Below, piece by piece: positions 44,965 through 54,430 of a DNA stretch of 64,000 bases. This stretch comes from Pseudomonas sp. PB120 (lineage in GTDB: Bacteria > Pseudomonadota > Gammaproteobacteria > Pseudomonadales > Pseudomonadaceae), in contig NZ_RWIN01000033.1 of the NCBI RefSeq assembly GCF_009761815.1, forward strand, positions 97,578 to 161,577, in the 5' to 3' direction. Made by a program: the position numbers and the translations under genes. The notes below the pieces were generated by a model that worked only from the letters and a program-made list of their open reading frames with translations, was not told where the DNA came from and did no database searches. Within the stretch, counting starts at the first letter, position 1. The number at the start of each line of letters is the position of its first letter.

Positions 44965-46448
44965 AGTTGAATCCATTTGTACAGGCCGGTATTGGCCTGA
45001 CATTCGCCCTGTTGTGGTCGTGCCCGACCCTGGCAGCACTGACCGACACCAAGAACTACGGTCTCGATGTGAAAGTCACCGCCCAGTCCGAAGACGACAC
45101 GGACCTGGGTACGCAAAGCGGCGGCGACGTCAACGGCGTGGGCCTTGACCTGCGTCCGTGGATCTACGGCGAGAGCGGCGCGTGGAGCGCTTACGCCATG
45201 GGCCAGGCCGTGACCGCCACCGACATCGTCGAGACGGACACCCTGCAGCAGTCCGACAGCGCTGGTACTCAGACCACCGACAGCGGTGATCGCAAGACCA
45301 AGAAAAACTACCTGGCGATGCGCGAGTTCTGGGTCGGCTACAGCGGCCTGACGCCGTACCCGGGCGAGATCCTCAAGCTCGGCCGCCAGCGCCTGCGCAA
45401 TGACGACGGCCAATGGCGCGACACCAACATCGAAGCCCTGAACTGGACCTTCGACACCACCCTGTTGCGGGCCAACGTCGGCGTTGCCGAACGCTTCAGC
45501 GAATACCGCACCGACCTGACCGAACTGGCGCCGAAAGACAAGGATCGCCTGCACGCCTACGCCGATGCGGCGTATCAGTGGACACCGGGCAACTGGGTCG
45601 GCATTCGCGGTCATCACACCCACGACGACGGCAAGCTCGACTACGCACAACCGGGTGTGGCCGCCGATACGCTGGACAAGAAAGAGAATGGCGACATCAG
45701 CTGGATCGGCCTCACCGCCGACAGTGACGCCTATAACTGGCGCAACACCAACACCGTCAATTACTGGGGCAGCGTCACCGGCATGAGCGGCGACCGCGAC
45801 AAGGTCAACCCGCTGAACGCCGACGGCACCGCGCCGGCACAAGCCAAGTCCAGCGGCAACATCGATGGCTGGGCCACCGACCTGGGCGTGCGCCTGCGCC
45901 TCGATCCGCAATGGCAAGTCGGCGCAGCCTATGCCCGCGCCAGCGCCGAATACGAACAGAATGGCCTGGAAAGCAACCGCTCGAACTACACCGGTACCCG
46001 CTCGCGGGTTCACCGTTTCGGCGAAGCCTTCCGTGGCGAAATGCAAAACATGCAAACCGCGACCCTGTTCGGTTCGTGGATGCTCAACGACGAATACGAC
46101 GCCAGTCTGATCTACCACAAGTTCTGGCGCGTCGACGGCAACAAGCCGGTCGGCAGCAATGGCATCAACGCCGTCGAGAACAACACCGACGACGCCACGG
46201 GCGCGATTCTCTCCAGCACGTCCCTGCCGCTGGAAGACGGCAACAAAGACCTCGGCCAGGAAATGGACGTGGTCGTCACCAAGTACTTCAAGCAAGGCTT
46301 GCTGCCCGCGTCCCTGAGCCAGTCGATTGATGAACCATCGGCCCTGGTGCGTTTGCGTGGCGGTGTGTTCAAGCCCGGCGATGCCTACGGCAAAGGCGTC
46401 GACTCGTACATGCACCGCGCGTTCATCGACGTGATCTGGCGCTTCTGA
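44961..46448 (+). CDS. algE: Alginate export porin AlgE
   Basis: This 495-residue outer-membrane beta-barrel exports alginate. A signal peptide ([26 protein letters not shown]) is followed by many alternating strands and a C-terminal aromatic FIDVIWRF. Charged loops carry arginines as in the known pore, such as [25 protein letters not shown]. The ATG overlaps the algK stop by four bases, so translation is coupled to AlgK, which helps place AlgE. The length matches the P. aeruginosa protein of 490. Confidence 0.96.
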   Translation: MKLNPFVQAGIGLTFALLWSCPTLAALTDTKNYGLDVKVTAQSEDDTDLGTQSGGDVNGVGLDLRPWIYGESGAWSAYAMGQAVTATDIVETDTLQQSDSAGTQTTDSGDRKTKKNYLAMREFWVGYSGLTPYPGEILKLGRQRLRNDDGQWRDTNIEALNWTFDTTLLRANVGVAERFSEYRTDLTELAPKDKDRLHAYADAAYQWTPGNWVGIRGHHTHDDGKLDYAQPGVAADTLDKKENGDISWIGLTADSDAYNWRNTNTVNYWGSVTGMSGDRDKVNPLNADGTAPAQAKSSGNIDGWATDLGVRLRLDPQWQVGAAYARASAEYEQNGLESNRSNYTGTRSRVHRFGEAFRGEMQNMQTATLFGSWMLNDEYDASLIYHKFWRVDGNKPVGSNGINAVENNTDDATGAILSSTSLPLEDGNKDLGQEMDVVVTKYFKQGLLPASLSQSIDEPSALVRLRGGVFKPGDAYGKGVDSYMHRAFIDVIWRF

Positions 46449-46474
46449 TGCGAACCGCGAAGGGAGTGCCCGAC

Positions 46475-48049
46475 ATGAACAGCCCGAAGAGAGGCTCGTT
46501 GACCTTGCTGGCCGGCGCGATGCTGCTGGCAAGCTCCGCTGCCTTCGCCACTGCGGAGCCGGCGGCGAAGCCGGTCACCCTGGCCAAGGAACTGCAACAG
46601 GCCAAAACCTATACCGTGAGCAGCGCGCCAACTGCGCCGCTGGAGCTGGCCAAGCCAACCTTGCCGGACACCTCCGGCTACACCGCCGAGGCCATCGCCG
46701 CGAAAATCGTGCGGACCAAGGCCGGCAAAATCAGCGTGCGCCGGATGATGCAGGAAGACGCGTTGAAGGACTTCATCGGTGGCGACAACAAGATGGCCGA
46801 ATGGGTGGTGCGCCAGCACGGCATCCCGCAGGCGATCTTCGTCGACGACGGCTACATGAACCTCAAGGACCTGGCGAAGAAACTGCCCAAGCAGTACTTC
46901 AGCGAAACCTCGCCGGGCGTGTTCCTGGCCAAGTTGCCGATCGTGGTCGGTCGCCACGGCATTCTGGAAATCGACAAGCAGACCCAGGAATTGCGCCTGT
47001 CGCAAGAGGCCGGTTCGTTCCTGGTCAACGACGGCCAGTTGTTCGTGCGTGACACCAAAATCACCGGCTGGCGCGAGAAGGACAACGGCCCGGCGACGTT
47101 CAACTCGCCGAAAGAATTCCGTCCGTTCCTGCTGTCCTGGGGTGGCACCGAAACCTACATCGCCAACAGCAAGATCGCCAGTTTCGGCTACGCCAACAGT
47201 AAGTCCTACGGCGTGAGTATTTCCCAGTACACGCCGAACATGGCCAAGGTCCTCAAACGCCCGGAGCCGACCGGCTGGATCGTCGGGTCCGAGTTCTCGG
47301 ACATGTGGTACGGCTTCTACTGCTATGAAACCCGCGACTTCGTGGTCAAGGGCAACACCTACAAAGACAACGTCGTCTACGGCATCGACCCGCACGACCG
47401 TTCCCACGGTCTGATCATTGCCGACAACACCGTTTACGGCACGAAGAAGAAGCACGGGATCATTATTTCCCGTGAGGTCAACGACAGCTTCATCTTCAAC
47501 AACCGCAGCTACGACAACAAGCTCTCGGGCCTGGTGATCGACCGTAACAGCGTGAACAACGTGATCGCCTACAACGAGATCTACAAGAACCACACCGACG
47601 GCATCACCCTCTACGAGAGTGCCGACAACCTGCTGTACGCCAACAAGGTGATCAGCAACCGTCGCCACGGCATCCGGATTCGTAACAGCGTGAACATCCG
47701 CCTCTACGAAAACCTGTCCCTGGCCAACGGCCTAACCGGTGTCTACGGCCACATCAAGGACCTGAGCGACACCGACCGCGACATCAAGCTCGACCCGTTC
47801 GACGCCGAGGTTTCGCTGATCGTGGTCGGCGGTGAACTGGCCGGCAACGGCAGCGGGCCGCTGTCCATCGACTCGCCGCTGAGCGTCGAGCTGTATCGCG
47901 TGTCCATGCTCGCCCCGACCAAATCCAGCGGCATCAGCTTCAGCGGGATTCTGGGCGAGCGTCAGGACGAAATTCTCGACCTGCTGGTGCGCCAGCAGAA
48001 AGCCGTGCTGATCGACCCTGTCGAACGCCAGACCGAAATGCGGGACTGA
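46475..48049 (+). CDS. algG: Poly(mannuronate) C5-epimerase AlgG
   Basis: This 524-residue periplasmic enzyme converts mannuronate to guluronate residues within the polymer. It has a Sec signal (LTLLAGAMLLASSAAFATA), a right-handed parallel beta-helix with many asparagine-rich coils (LVIDRNSVNNVIAYNEI), and the catalytic DPHD motif (residues 305-308) in YGIDPHDRSHG. The ATG with GGGAG eight bases upstream was chosen over one nine codons earlier that overlaps the algE stop. AlgG also protects the chain from AlgL and belongs to the periplasmic scaffold. Confidence 0.96.
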   Translation: MNSPKRGSLTLLAGAMLLASSAAFATAEPAAKPVTLAKELQQAKTYTVSSAPTAPLELAKPTLPDTSGYTAEAIAAKIVRTKAGKISVRRMMQEDALKDFIGGDNKMAEWVVRQHGIPQAIFVDDGYMNLKDLAKKLPKQYFSETSPGVFLAKLPIVVGRHGILEIDKQTQELRLSQEAGSFLVNDGQLFVRDTKITGWREKDNGPATFNSPKEFRPFLLSWGGTETYIANSKIASFGYANSKSYGVSISQYTPNMAKVLKRPEPTGWIVGSEFSDMWYGFYCYETRDFVVKGNTYKDNVVYGIDPHDRSHGLIIADNTVYGTKKKHGIIISREVNDSFIFNNRSYDNKLSGLVIDRNSVNNVIAYNEIYKNHTDGITLYESADNLLYANKVISNRRHGIRIRNSVNIRLYENLSLANGLTGVYGHIKDLSDTDRDIKLDPFDAEVSLIVVGGELAGNGSGPLSIDSPLSVELYRVSMLAPTKSSGISFSGILGERQDEILDLLVRQQKAVLIDPVERQTEMRD

Positions 48050-48059
48050 GGATAATTTT

Positions 48060-49508
48060 ATGCACCCACACTTGATCAAATTACTCAGCCTGTCGGCCCT
48101 GACCGCCGGCATTCTCGCGGCCAGCAGCGGTGCTCGCGCAGACGACATCCAGGCACCCACCTTCAGCGCCGAACCGTGCTGCAACCTGTGCCCGGAAGCG
48201 CACGACGCGAAGAACTACACCACGCGTTACCAGCAGAACTTCACCACTCTGGTACAGGCCCAGGGCGATTGGCTGTTCCGTACCCAGGAAGACTTGCGCA
48301 CCGAATTCGACACCACGCCCGCCGGCTACAAACGCATGAAAGAACTGCACGATGCGTTCAAGAGCAAAGGCGTGGAGCTCGTTGTCGTTTACCAACCCAC
48401 CCGTGGCCTGGTGAACCGCAACAAGCTCAACCCGGAAGACAAGGCCAAGTTCGATTTCGACAAGGCGCTGAAGAACTACAAGACCATGCTCGGCCGTTTC
48501 GCCGCCATGGGTTACGTGGTGCCGGACCTGTCGCCGCTGACCAACGAATCGCTGCCCGACACCCTGCCCGCCCATGACTTCTACTTCCGCGGCGACCAGC
48601 ACTGGACGCCGTATGGCGCCCAACGCACGGCGAAAATCGTCGGCGCGAAAATCAAGCAAATGCCTGAATTTGCTGACATTCCGAAACGTGAATTCGAGAG
48701 CCACAGGTCGGGTCGCATGGGCAAGACCGGAACGTTGCACAACATGGCCGGTCAACTCTGTGGCACCAGCTACGCGATCCAGTACATGGATCAGTTCACC
48801 ACCGAGCCGAAAGGCGAAGCAGCAGATGGCGACCTGTTCGGTGATTCCGGCAATCCGGAAATCACCCTGGTCGGCACCAGCCACAGTGGCAAGAACTATA
48901 ACTTCGCCGGTTTCCTCGAAGAGGCCATCGGCGCCGACATCCTCAACGTGGCGTTCCCCGGCGGTGGCCTGGAAGGTTCGATGCTGCAGTACCTGGGCAG
49001 CGAAGAGTTCCAGACCAAGCCGCCGAAGATTCTGATCTGGGAATTCTCGCCGCTCTACCGCCTCGACCAGGAAACCATCTACCGCCAGATGATGGCGCTG
49101 CTGGACAACGGTTGCGAAGGAAAGGATGCACAGATGACCGGCAGCACCACGTTGAAACCGGGCAAGAACGAATTGATGGTCAACAGCAAGAACCTGAACC
49201 TGCAAAACAGCAGTCACCAGGTTGATATCCGTTTCGCCGATCCGTCGGTGAAAACCCTGCAAGCCACCCTCTGGTACATGAACGGTCGCCACGAGGACAT
49301 CAAGATCGAAAAACCGGAAACCTCCGAAACCGACGGGCGTTTCGCCTTCGAGTTGCGCACGGACGAAGACTGGGCCTCGCAGAATCTGCTGGCCGTCGAA
49401 GTCCAGGGCCCTGAAGCCGGTGCCGCGCCACAGAAAGTCGAAGCGAAAATCTGCAAACGCAACGTGTTCCCAGGCGCTGAGCAACGTACCGCTCAGGCCG
49501 GGCAATGA
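48060..49508 (+). CDS. algX: Alginate O-acetyltransferase AlgX
   Basis: This 482-residue periplasmic protein acetylates alginate before export. It has a Sec signal ([23 protein letters not shown]), an SGNH-like catalytic domain with the Asp-His pair D179 and H181 in [11 protein letters not shown] and nucleophile S274 in GTSHSGKNY, and a C-terminal carbohydrate-binding domain (residues 350-475). All catalytic residues are present. It follows algG by 10 bp with SD GAGGA. It acts after AlgI, AlgJ and AlgF have passed on the acetyl group. Confidence 0.96.
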   Translation: MHPHLIKLLSLSALTAGILAASSGARADDIQAPTFSAEPCCNLCPEAHDAKNYTTRYQQNFTTLVQAQGDWLFRTQEDLRTEFDTTPAGYKRMKELHDAFKSKGVELVVVYQPTRGLVNRNKLNPEDKAKFDFDKALKNYKTMLGRFAAMGYVVPDLSPLTNESLPDTLPAHDFYFRGDQHWTPYGAQRTAKIVGAKIKQMPEFADIPKREFESHRSGRMGKTGTLHNMAGQLCGTSYAIQYMDQFTTEPKGEAADGDLFGDSGNPEITLVGTSHSGKNYNFAGFLEEAIGADILNVAFPGGGLEGSMLQYLGSEEFQTKPPKILIWEFSPLYRLDQETIYRQMMALLDNGCEGKDAQMTGSTTLKPGKNELMVNSKNLNLQNSSHQVDIRFADPSVKTLQATLWYMNGRHEDIKIEKPETSETDGRFAFELRTDEDWASQNLLAVEVQGPEAGAAPQKVEAKICKRNVFPGAEQRTAQAGQ

Positions 49509-49516
49509 GGTCTGCC

Positions 49517-50641
49517 ATGCGAAACCGAACGTTGAAAAATCTGATCGCGCCATCGCTGCTGACGCTGGCGATGTTCGCCGGCGCTACCCAGGCTGCCGCG
49601 CCACTGCGCCCGCCACAGGGCTACTTCGCGCCGATTGAAAAACTCAAGACCGGCGACAGCAGCGAAGGCTGTGACGCAATGCCCGCGCCGTACACCGGCT
49701 CGCTGCAATTTCGCAGCAAATACGAAGGCTCCGACAAGGCCCGTTCGACCCTGAACGTGCAGTCGGAAAAAGCCTTCCGCGACAGCACCGCCGACATCAC
49801 CAAACTGGAACGCGGCACCAGCAAGCGCGTGATGCAGTTCATGCGTGACGGTCGTCCGGAGCAGCTCGAATGCACCCTGAACTGGTTGACCGCGTGGGCC
49901 AAGGCCGATGCGTTGATGTCCAAGGACTTCAACCACACCGGCAAGTCGATGCGCAAATGGGCGCTGGGCAGCATGGCGTCTTCGTACATTCGCTTGAAGT
50001 TCTCCGACTCCCATCCGCTGGCGAACCATCAGCAAGAGTCGCAGTTGATTGAGGCCTGGTTCAACAAGATGGCCGATCAGGTGGTCAGCGACTGGGACAA
50101 CCTGCCGCTCGACAAGACCAACAACCACTCCTACTGGGCCGCTTGGTCGGTGATGGCAACGTCCATCGCCACCAACCGCCGCGACCTGTTCGACTGGGCC
50201 GTGAAGGAATACAAGGTCGGCGCTAATCAGGTCGACGCGCAAGGCTTTCTGCCCAATGAACTCAAACGTCAACAACGCGCCCTCGCCTATCACAACTACG
50301 CCTTGCCGCCGCTGGCGATGATCGCCAGTTTTGCCCAGGTCAACGGCGTGGATTTGCGTCAGGAAAACAACGGCGCGCTGAAACGCCTGGGTGATCGAGT
50401 GCTCGCGGGGGTTAAAGACCCCGACATCTTCGAGAACAAGAACGGCAAGGAACAGGACATGACCGACTTGAAAGAGGACATGAAATTCGCGTGGCTCGAA
50501 CCGTTCTGCACCCTCTACACCTGCTCGCCGGAGGTGCTTGAAAAGAAACACGGCATGCAGCCATTCAAGACCTTCCGCCTCGGGGGTGACCTGACCAAGG
50601 TCTACGACCCGGCCAATGAAAAAGGCAACAAAGGTTCCTAG
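49517..50641 (+). CDS. algL: Alginate lyase AlgL
   Basis: This 374-residue PL5 lyase cleaves alginate in the periplasm, clearing failed export chains. It has a Sec signal ([20 protein letters not shown]), the conserved [10 protein letters not shown] (202-211) holding catalytic asparagine, histidine and nearby tyrosine and arginine residues, and the alpha/alpha-barrel pattern. The ATG with GAGGT upstream was chosen over one four codons earlier. It is followed not by the usual short gap to algI but by a 212-bp spacer with a REPIN and a hairpin. Confidence 0.96.
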   Translation: MRNRTLKNLIAPSLLTLAMFAGATQAAAPLRPPQGYFAPIEKLKTGDSSEGCDAMPAPYTGSLQFRSKYEGSDKARSTLNVQSEKAFRDSTADITKLERGTSKRVMQFMRDGRPEQLECTLNWLTAWAKADALMSKDFNHTGKSMRKWALGSMASSYIRLKFSDSHPLANHQQESQLIEAWFNKMADQVVSDWDNLPLDKTNNHSYWAAWSVMATSIATNRRDLFDWAVKEYKVGANQVDAQGFLPNELKRQQRALAYHNYALPPLAMIASFAQVNGVDLRQENNGALKRLGDRVLAGVKDPDIFENKNGKEQDMTDLKEDMKFAWLEPFCTLYTCSPEVLEKKHGMQPFKTFRLGGDLTKVYDPANEKGNKGS

Positions 50642-50657
50642 AGCCAAACACCAATCC

Positions 50658-50758
50658 CCTGTGGGAGCGAGCCTGCTCGCGATGGGATCAACGCGGTTCA
50701 ACTGATGCACCGCGCTGCCTGAATCGCCAGCAGGCTGGCTCCCACATTGGACCAGTGT
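50658..50758. repeat. REPIN between algL and algI
   Basis: This element is 99/101 identical to the REPIN inside algK, with differences only in the loop and near one end. It lies within the alginate operon. Confidence 0.93.
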
Positions 50759-50780
50759 CAGGCAAGTGTTGAGTGTTTAG

Positions 50781-50812
50781 CCCCCCGGTTTTTCGTGGGG
50801 GGTTTGGGGGGG
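50781..50812 (+). promoter_or_regulatory. C6/G6/G7 hairpin between algL and algI
   Basis: CCCCCC (50781-50786) can pair with GGGGGG (50797-50802) or GGGGGGG (50806-50812). There is no T-run after it, so it is not a standard terminator. It could slow transcription or set relative expression of the acetylation genes downstream. Confidence 0.4.
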
Positions 50813-50853
50813 CCGTTGGCCCTTGACTGTTGGTTAAACATGGAGAGATCGGG

Positions 50854-52419
50854 ATGGTATTTTCATCCAACGTATTCCTGTTTCTGTTCTTGCCGGTCTT
50901 TCTCGGCTTGTACTATTTGAGCGGAATACGCTATCGCAACTTGCTGCTGTTGATCGCCAGCTACGTGTTCTATGCCTGGTGGCGCGTCGACTTTCTCGCG
51001 CTGTTCGCGGCCGTCACGCTGTGGAACTACTGGATCGGCCTCAAAGTCGGCGCCGCCGGCGTGCGGACCAAACCGGCCCAGCGCTGGCTGTTGCTTGGCG
51101 TGGCCGTCGACCTGTGCATTCTCGGCTACTTCAAGTACGCCAACTTCGGCGTCGACAGCATCAACGCGATGATGACCTCGGTCGGCCTGTCGCCGTTCAT
51201 CCTGACCCACGTGCTGTTGCCGATCGGGATCTCGTTCTACATCTTCGAGTCCATCAGCTACATCATCGACGTCTACCGTGGCGACACCCCGGCGACTCGC
51301 AACCTGATCGACTTCGCTGCCTTCGTCGCGATCTTCCCGCACCTGATCGCCGGCCCGGTGTTGCGTTTTCGCGACCTCGCCGATCAGTTCAACAACCGCA
51401 CCCACACCCTCGACAAGTTCTCCGAGGGCTGCACGCGGTTCATGCAGGGTTTCATCAAGAAGGTCTTCATCGCCGACACCCTCGCGGTGGTGGCCGACCA
51501 TTGCTTCGCCTTGCAAAACCCGACCACGGGCGATGCCTGGCTCGGCGCCCTCGCCTACACCGCGCAACTGTATTTCGACTTCTCCGGCTACAGCGACATG
51601 GCCATCGGCCTGGGCTTGATGATGGGTTTCCGCTTCATGGAAAACTTCAAGCAGCCGTACATCAGCCAGTCCATCACCGAGTTCTGGCGCCGCTGGCACA
51701 TCAGCCTGTCCACCTGGCTGCGTGACTACCTGTACATCACGCTGGGCGGTAACCGCAAAGGCACGCTGATGACCTATCGCAACCTGTTCCTGACCATGCT
51801 GCTCGGTGGTCTGTGGCACGGCGCGAACATCACCTACATCGTGTGGGGTGCGTGGCACGGCATGTGGCTGGCGATTGAAAAAGCGCTGGGCCTGAACACG
51901 TCCCCACGCAGCATCAACCCGATCCGCTGGGCGTTGACCTTCCTGCTGGTGGTGATGGGCTGGGTGATCTTCCGCGCAGAAAACCTGCACGTCGCCGCCC
52001 GCATGTACGGCGCGATGTTCAGCTTCGGCGAGTGGTCGCTGTCGGAACTTAACCAGGCCAGCCTCACCGGTCTGCAAGTGGCGACCCTGGTGGTGGCGTA
52101 CGTGACGCTGGCGTTCTTCGGCATCCGTGATTTCTACACTAACCAGCCGCCGGTCAAAACCAAGCCTGTGGTCAACGTCGAGACCGACGGCCCGGCTGCT
52201 GCGACACCTGGAATGATCAAGGCCGTACCGGGCGACAACCCGGCCAGCATCCATCAACCGGGTTACACCGTGGGCGTTGAAGCCACCGTGCAACCGGCCT
52301 ACTGGACGGCTGACTGGTCGCGTTACGTGATGCGTGGCCTGGTGCTGCTGCTGTTCATCGCTTCGATTTTCAAACTCTCGGCGCAAAGCTTCTCGCCGTT
52401 CCTTTACTTCCAGTTCTGA
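50854..52419 (+). CDS. algI: Alginate O-acetylation MBOAT protein AlgI
   Basis: This 521-residue membrane-bound O-acyltransferase moves acetyl groups from the cytoplasm across the inner membrane. It has about a dozen helices and the MBOAT histidine H322 in GGLWHGANITYIVWG. Other strong matches are RFMENFKQPYISQSITEFWRRWHISLSTWLRDYLYI and the N-terminal FLPVFLGLYYL. The ATG has GGAGAG upstream; a start eight codons earlier is not supported. The C-terminal region (430-490) is polar and less conserved. Confidence 0.96.
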   Translation: MVFSSNVFLFLFLPVFLGLYYLSGIRYRNLLLLIASYVFYAWWRVDFLALFAAVTLWNYWIGLKVGAAGVRTKPAQRWLLLGVAVDLCILGYFKYANFGVDSINAMMTSVGLSPFILTHVLLPIGISFYIFESISYIIDVYRGDTPATRNLIDFAAFVAIFPHLIAGPVLRFRDLADQFNNRTHTLDKFSEGCTRFMQGFIKKVFIADTLAVVADHCFALQNPTTGDAWLGALAYTAQLYFDFSGYSDMAIGLGLMMGFRFMENFKQPYISQSITEFWRRWHISLSTWLRDYLYITLGGNRKGTLMTYRNLFLTMLLGGLWHGANITYIVWGAWHGMWLAIEKALGLNTSPRSINPIRWALTFLLVVMGWVIFRAENLHVAARMYGAMFSFGEWSLSELNQASLTGLQVATLVVAYVTLAFFGIRDFYTNQPPVKTKPVVNVETDGPAAATPGMIKAVPGDNPASIHQPGYTVGVEATVQPAYWTADWSRYVMRGLVLLLFIASIFKLSAQSFSPFLYFQF

Positions 52420-52430
52420 GGGATCTGACC

Positions 52431-53606
52431 ATGACCCGCTCATTACGTCTGTTCTACATCGCCCTGTTCCTGGTGACCTTGCTGGTCCTGGGGCTGTGGT
52501 CGACGCGTAGCTTCCTTGGCTTCAACACCAACGCCGACGCGACGGTGCTCAACGGTCGCTGGACCAAAGCCGTGGAGACGCACTACGACGCCGAGTTCCC
52601 GATCAAGCGCCTGGGCACCAACCTCTGGGCCGCGCTGGATTTCAAACTGTTCAACGAAGGCCGTCCGGGCGTGGTGCTCGGTCGCGACCAGTGGTTGTAC
52701 AGCGATGAGGAATTCAACCCGATCGTCAACGAAGAGCTGAACCTGCAAGGCAACTACGCGCTGGTCGAAGGCGTGCGTCAGACCCTGAAAGAGAAAGGCG
52801 TGAAACTGGTCATGGCCATCGTGCCAGCCAAGACCCGCCTCTACCCGGAACACTTGGGTGAAGTGAAGCCTTCGAGCATCCACGCCAACCTCTACCAGGA
52901 TTTCCATGCCCGCGTCGCAGCCGACAAGATCCTCGCCCCCGACCTGCTCGCCCCATTGCAAAAAGCCAAGCAGAACGGTCAGCAAGTGTTCCTGCGCACC
53001 GACACTCACTGGACGCCGGAGGGCGCGCAAGTCGCCGCCGAAACCCTGGCCAACACCATTGCCGACAAGACCCCGCTCAGCGGCGAGCCTCAGCGCTTCG
53101 TCACCGAGCCGGCGGAAAAAGTGACCCACAAGGGCGACCTGCGCTTGTTCCTGCCGCTGGACCCGCTGTTTGAAAACATGATGCCGGCGCAAGAGCCCTT
53201 GCAGAAACGCAACACCGTGGCCGTGGACGACCAGCCTGCTGGTGACGACGCGCTGTTCGCCAACACTGAAGTGCCGGTGGCCCTGATCGGCACCAGCTAC
53301 AGCGCCAACCCGAACTGGAATTTCGTCGGCGCGCTGAAAGAAGCCCTGCACAGCGACGTGGTCAATTACGCCGAAGACGGCCATGGCCCGATTCTGCCGA
53401 TGCTCAGCTACCTCAAAAGTGATGCTTTCAAGAACAGCCCGCCACAGGTGCTGATCTGGGAGTTTCCTGAACGTTATCTGCCTGTGAACAACGAAATCGG
53501 TGACGCCGACCCGCAGTGGGTCGCAGAGCTTAAACAAGCCGGCGCTCGCCAACAAAACGTAGCCGCAAACACTAAATCCGAGACGCCCGACCGGGCGCAA
53601 AACTGA
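52431..53606 (+). CDS. algJ: Alginate O-acetylation protein AlgJ
   Basis: This 391-residue SGNH-like protein is anchored by an N-terminal helix (LRLFYIALFLVTLLVLGLWS). It is related to AlgX, with Asp-His in RTDTHWTPEGAQ (about D190, H192) and a serine in GTSYSANPNW (about 288). It is thought to relay acetyl groups from AlgI to AlgX. It starts 11 bp after algI with SD GAGGGA. Length and motifs match the family. Confidence 0.95.
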   Translation: MTRSLRLFYIALFLVTLLVLGLWSTRSFLGFNTNADATVLNGRWTKAVETHYDAEFPIKRLGTNLWAALDFKLFNEGRPGVVLGRDQWLYSDEEFNPIVNEELNLQGNYALVEGVRQTLKEKGVKLVMAIVPAKTRLYPEHLGEVKPSSIHANLYQDFHARVAADKILAPDLLAPLQKAKQNGQQVFLRTDTHWTPEGAQVAAETLANTIADKTPLSGEPQRFVTEPAEKVTHKGDLRLFLPLDPLFENMMPAQEPLQKRNTVAVDDQPAGDDALFANTEVPVALIGTSYSANPNWNFVGALKEALHSDVVNYAEDGHGPILPMLSYLKSDAFKNSPPQVLIWEFPERYLPVNNEIGDADPQWVAELKQAGARQQNVAANTKSETPDRAQN

Positions 53607-53623
53607 AAGAGAGAGGTACTACC

Positions 53624-54280
53624 ATGACTTTCACTACTACTCCTCGCCGTCTCGCCAAGACCTTTGCACTTGTTGCCGGCATGAGCGTGTTGTCCATGCA
53701 GGCGTTCGCCGGTGGCGACGCCGCGCTCTACGGCCCGACTGCACCGAAAGGTTCGAGCTTCGTACGGGTCTACAACGCCGGTAACGCTGAAGTCAGCGCC
53801 ACCGTCGGCACCACCAGCCTGAACGACGTCGCGCCGCTGTCCAGCAGCGACTTCAGTTTCATGCCAGGCGGTGACTACAGCGCCAAGGTCGGCAGCCAGA
53901 CCCTGCCGGTAAAACTGACGGGTGACCACTATTACACGCTGGTCAACAACGCCAGCGGCGCGCCACAATTGATCGAAGAGCCGCCTTTCAAGAACAAGCA
54001 GAAATCCCTGGTTCGCGTGCAGAACCTCAGCGACAAGGCGCTGACCCTGAAAACGGCCGATGGCAAGACCGAAGTCGTCCCGTCCGTGGCAGCCAAGGGC
54101 CGTGGCGAACGTGAAATCAACCCGGTGAAAGTCAGCCTGGCCCTGTACGACGGCGCCACCAAAGTCGGCGACGTGAAGCCGGTGGCCCTGGAACGCGGTG
54201 AAGCAGCGGTGCTGTACGTCACCGGCAACGGCAGCAGCCTGTCGCCAGTCTGGGTAAAACGCCCGGTTTCGACGCGCTAA
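53624..54280 (+). CDS. algF: Alginate O-acetylation protein AlgF
   Basis: This 218-residue periplasmic protein has a Sec signal (KTFALVAGMSVLSMQAFAGG) and a domain of beta-strands (ALYGPTAPKGSSFVRVYNAG, then VGDVKPVALERGEAAVLYVTG). AlgF is needed for acetylation together with AlgI and AlgJ; no catalytic residues are established. SD AGAGAGG precedes the ATG. It is followed by a repeat-bearing 150-bp gap before algA. Confidence 0.94.
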   Translation: MTFTTTPRRLAKTFALVAGMSVLSMQAFAGGDAALYGPTAPKGSSFVRVYNAGNAEVSATVGTTSLNDVAPLSSSDFSFMPGGDYSAKVGSQTLPVKLTGDHYYTLVNNASGAPQLIEEPPFKNKQKSLVRVQNLSDKALTLKTADGKTEVVPSVAAKGRGEREINPVKVSLALYDGATKVGDVKPVALERGEAAVLYVTGNGSSLSPVWVKRPVSTR

Positions 54281-54307
54281 CACATTTTCCCGAATTGACC
54301 CGGCTCT

Positions 54308-54395
54308 CTGTGGGAGCCGGCCTGCCGGCGATGCAGGCACCTCGGTTTTGTCGATGTACCGAGGTGATGCCATCGCTAGCAGGCTAGCTCCCACA
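54308..54395. repeat. REPIN between algF and algA
   Basis: Arms CTGTGGGAGCCGGCCTGCCG and TAGCAGGCTAGCTCCCACA. It belongs to the GTGGGAGC family and is the third such element in the alginate operon. Confidence 0.85.
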
Positions 54396-54430
54396 AAAGC
54401 CTAACCAAACAAATTTCAAGGAGTAACAAC

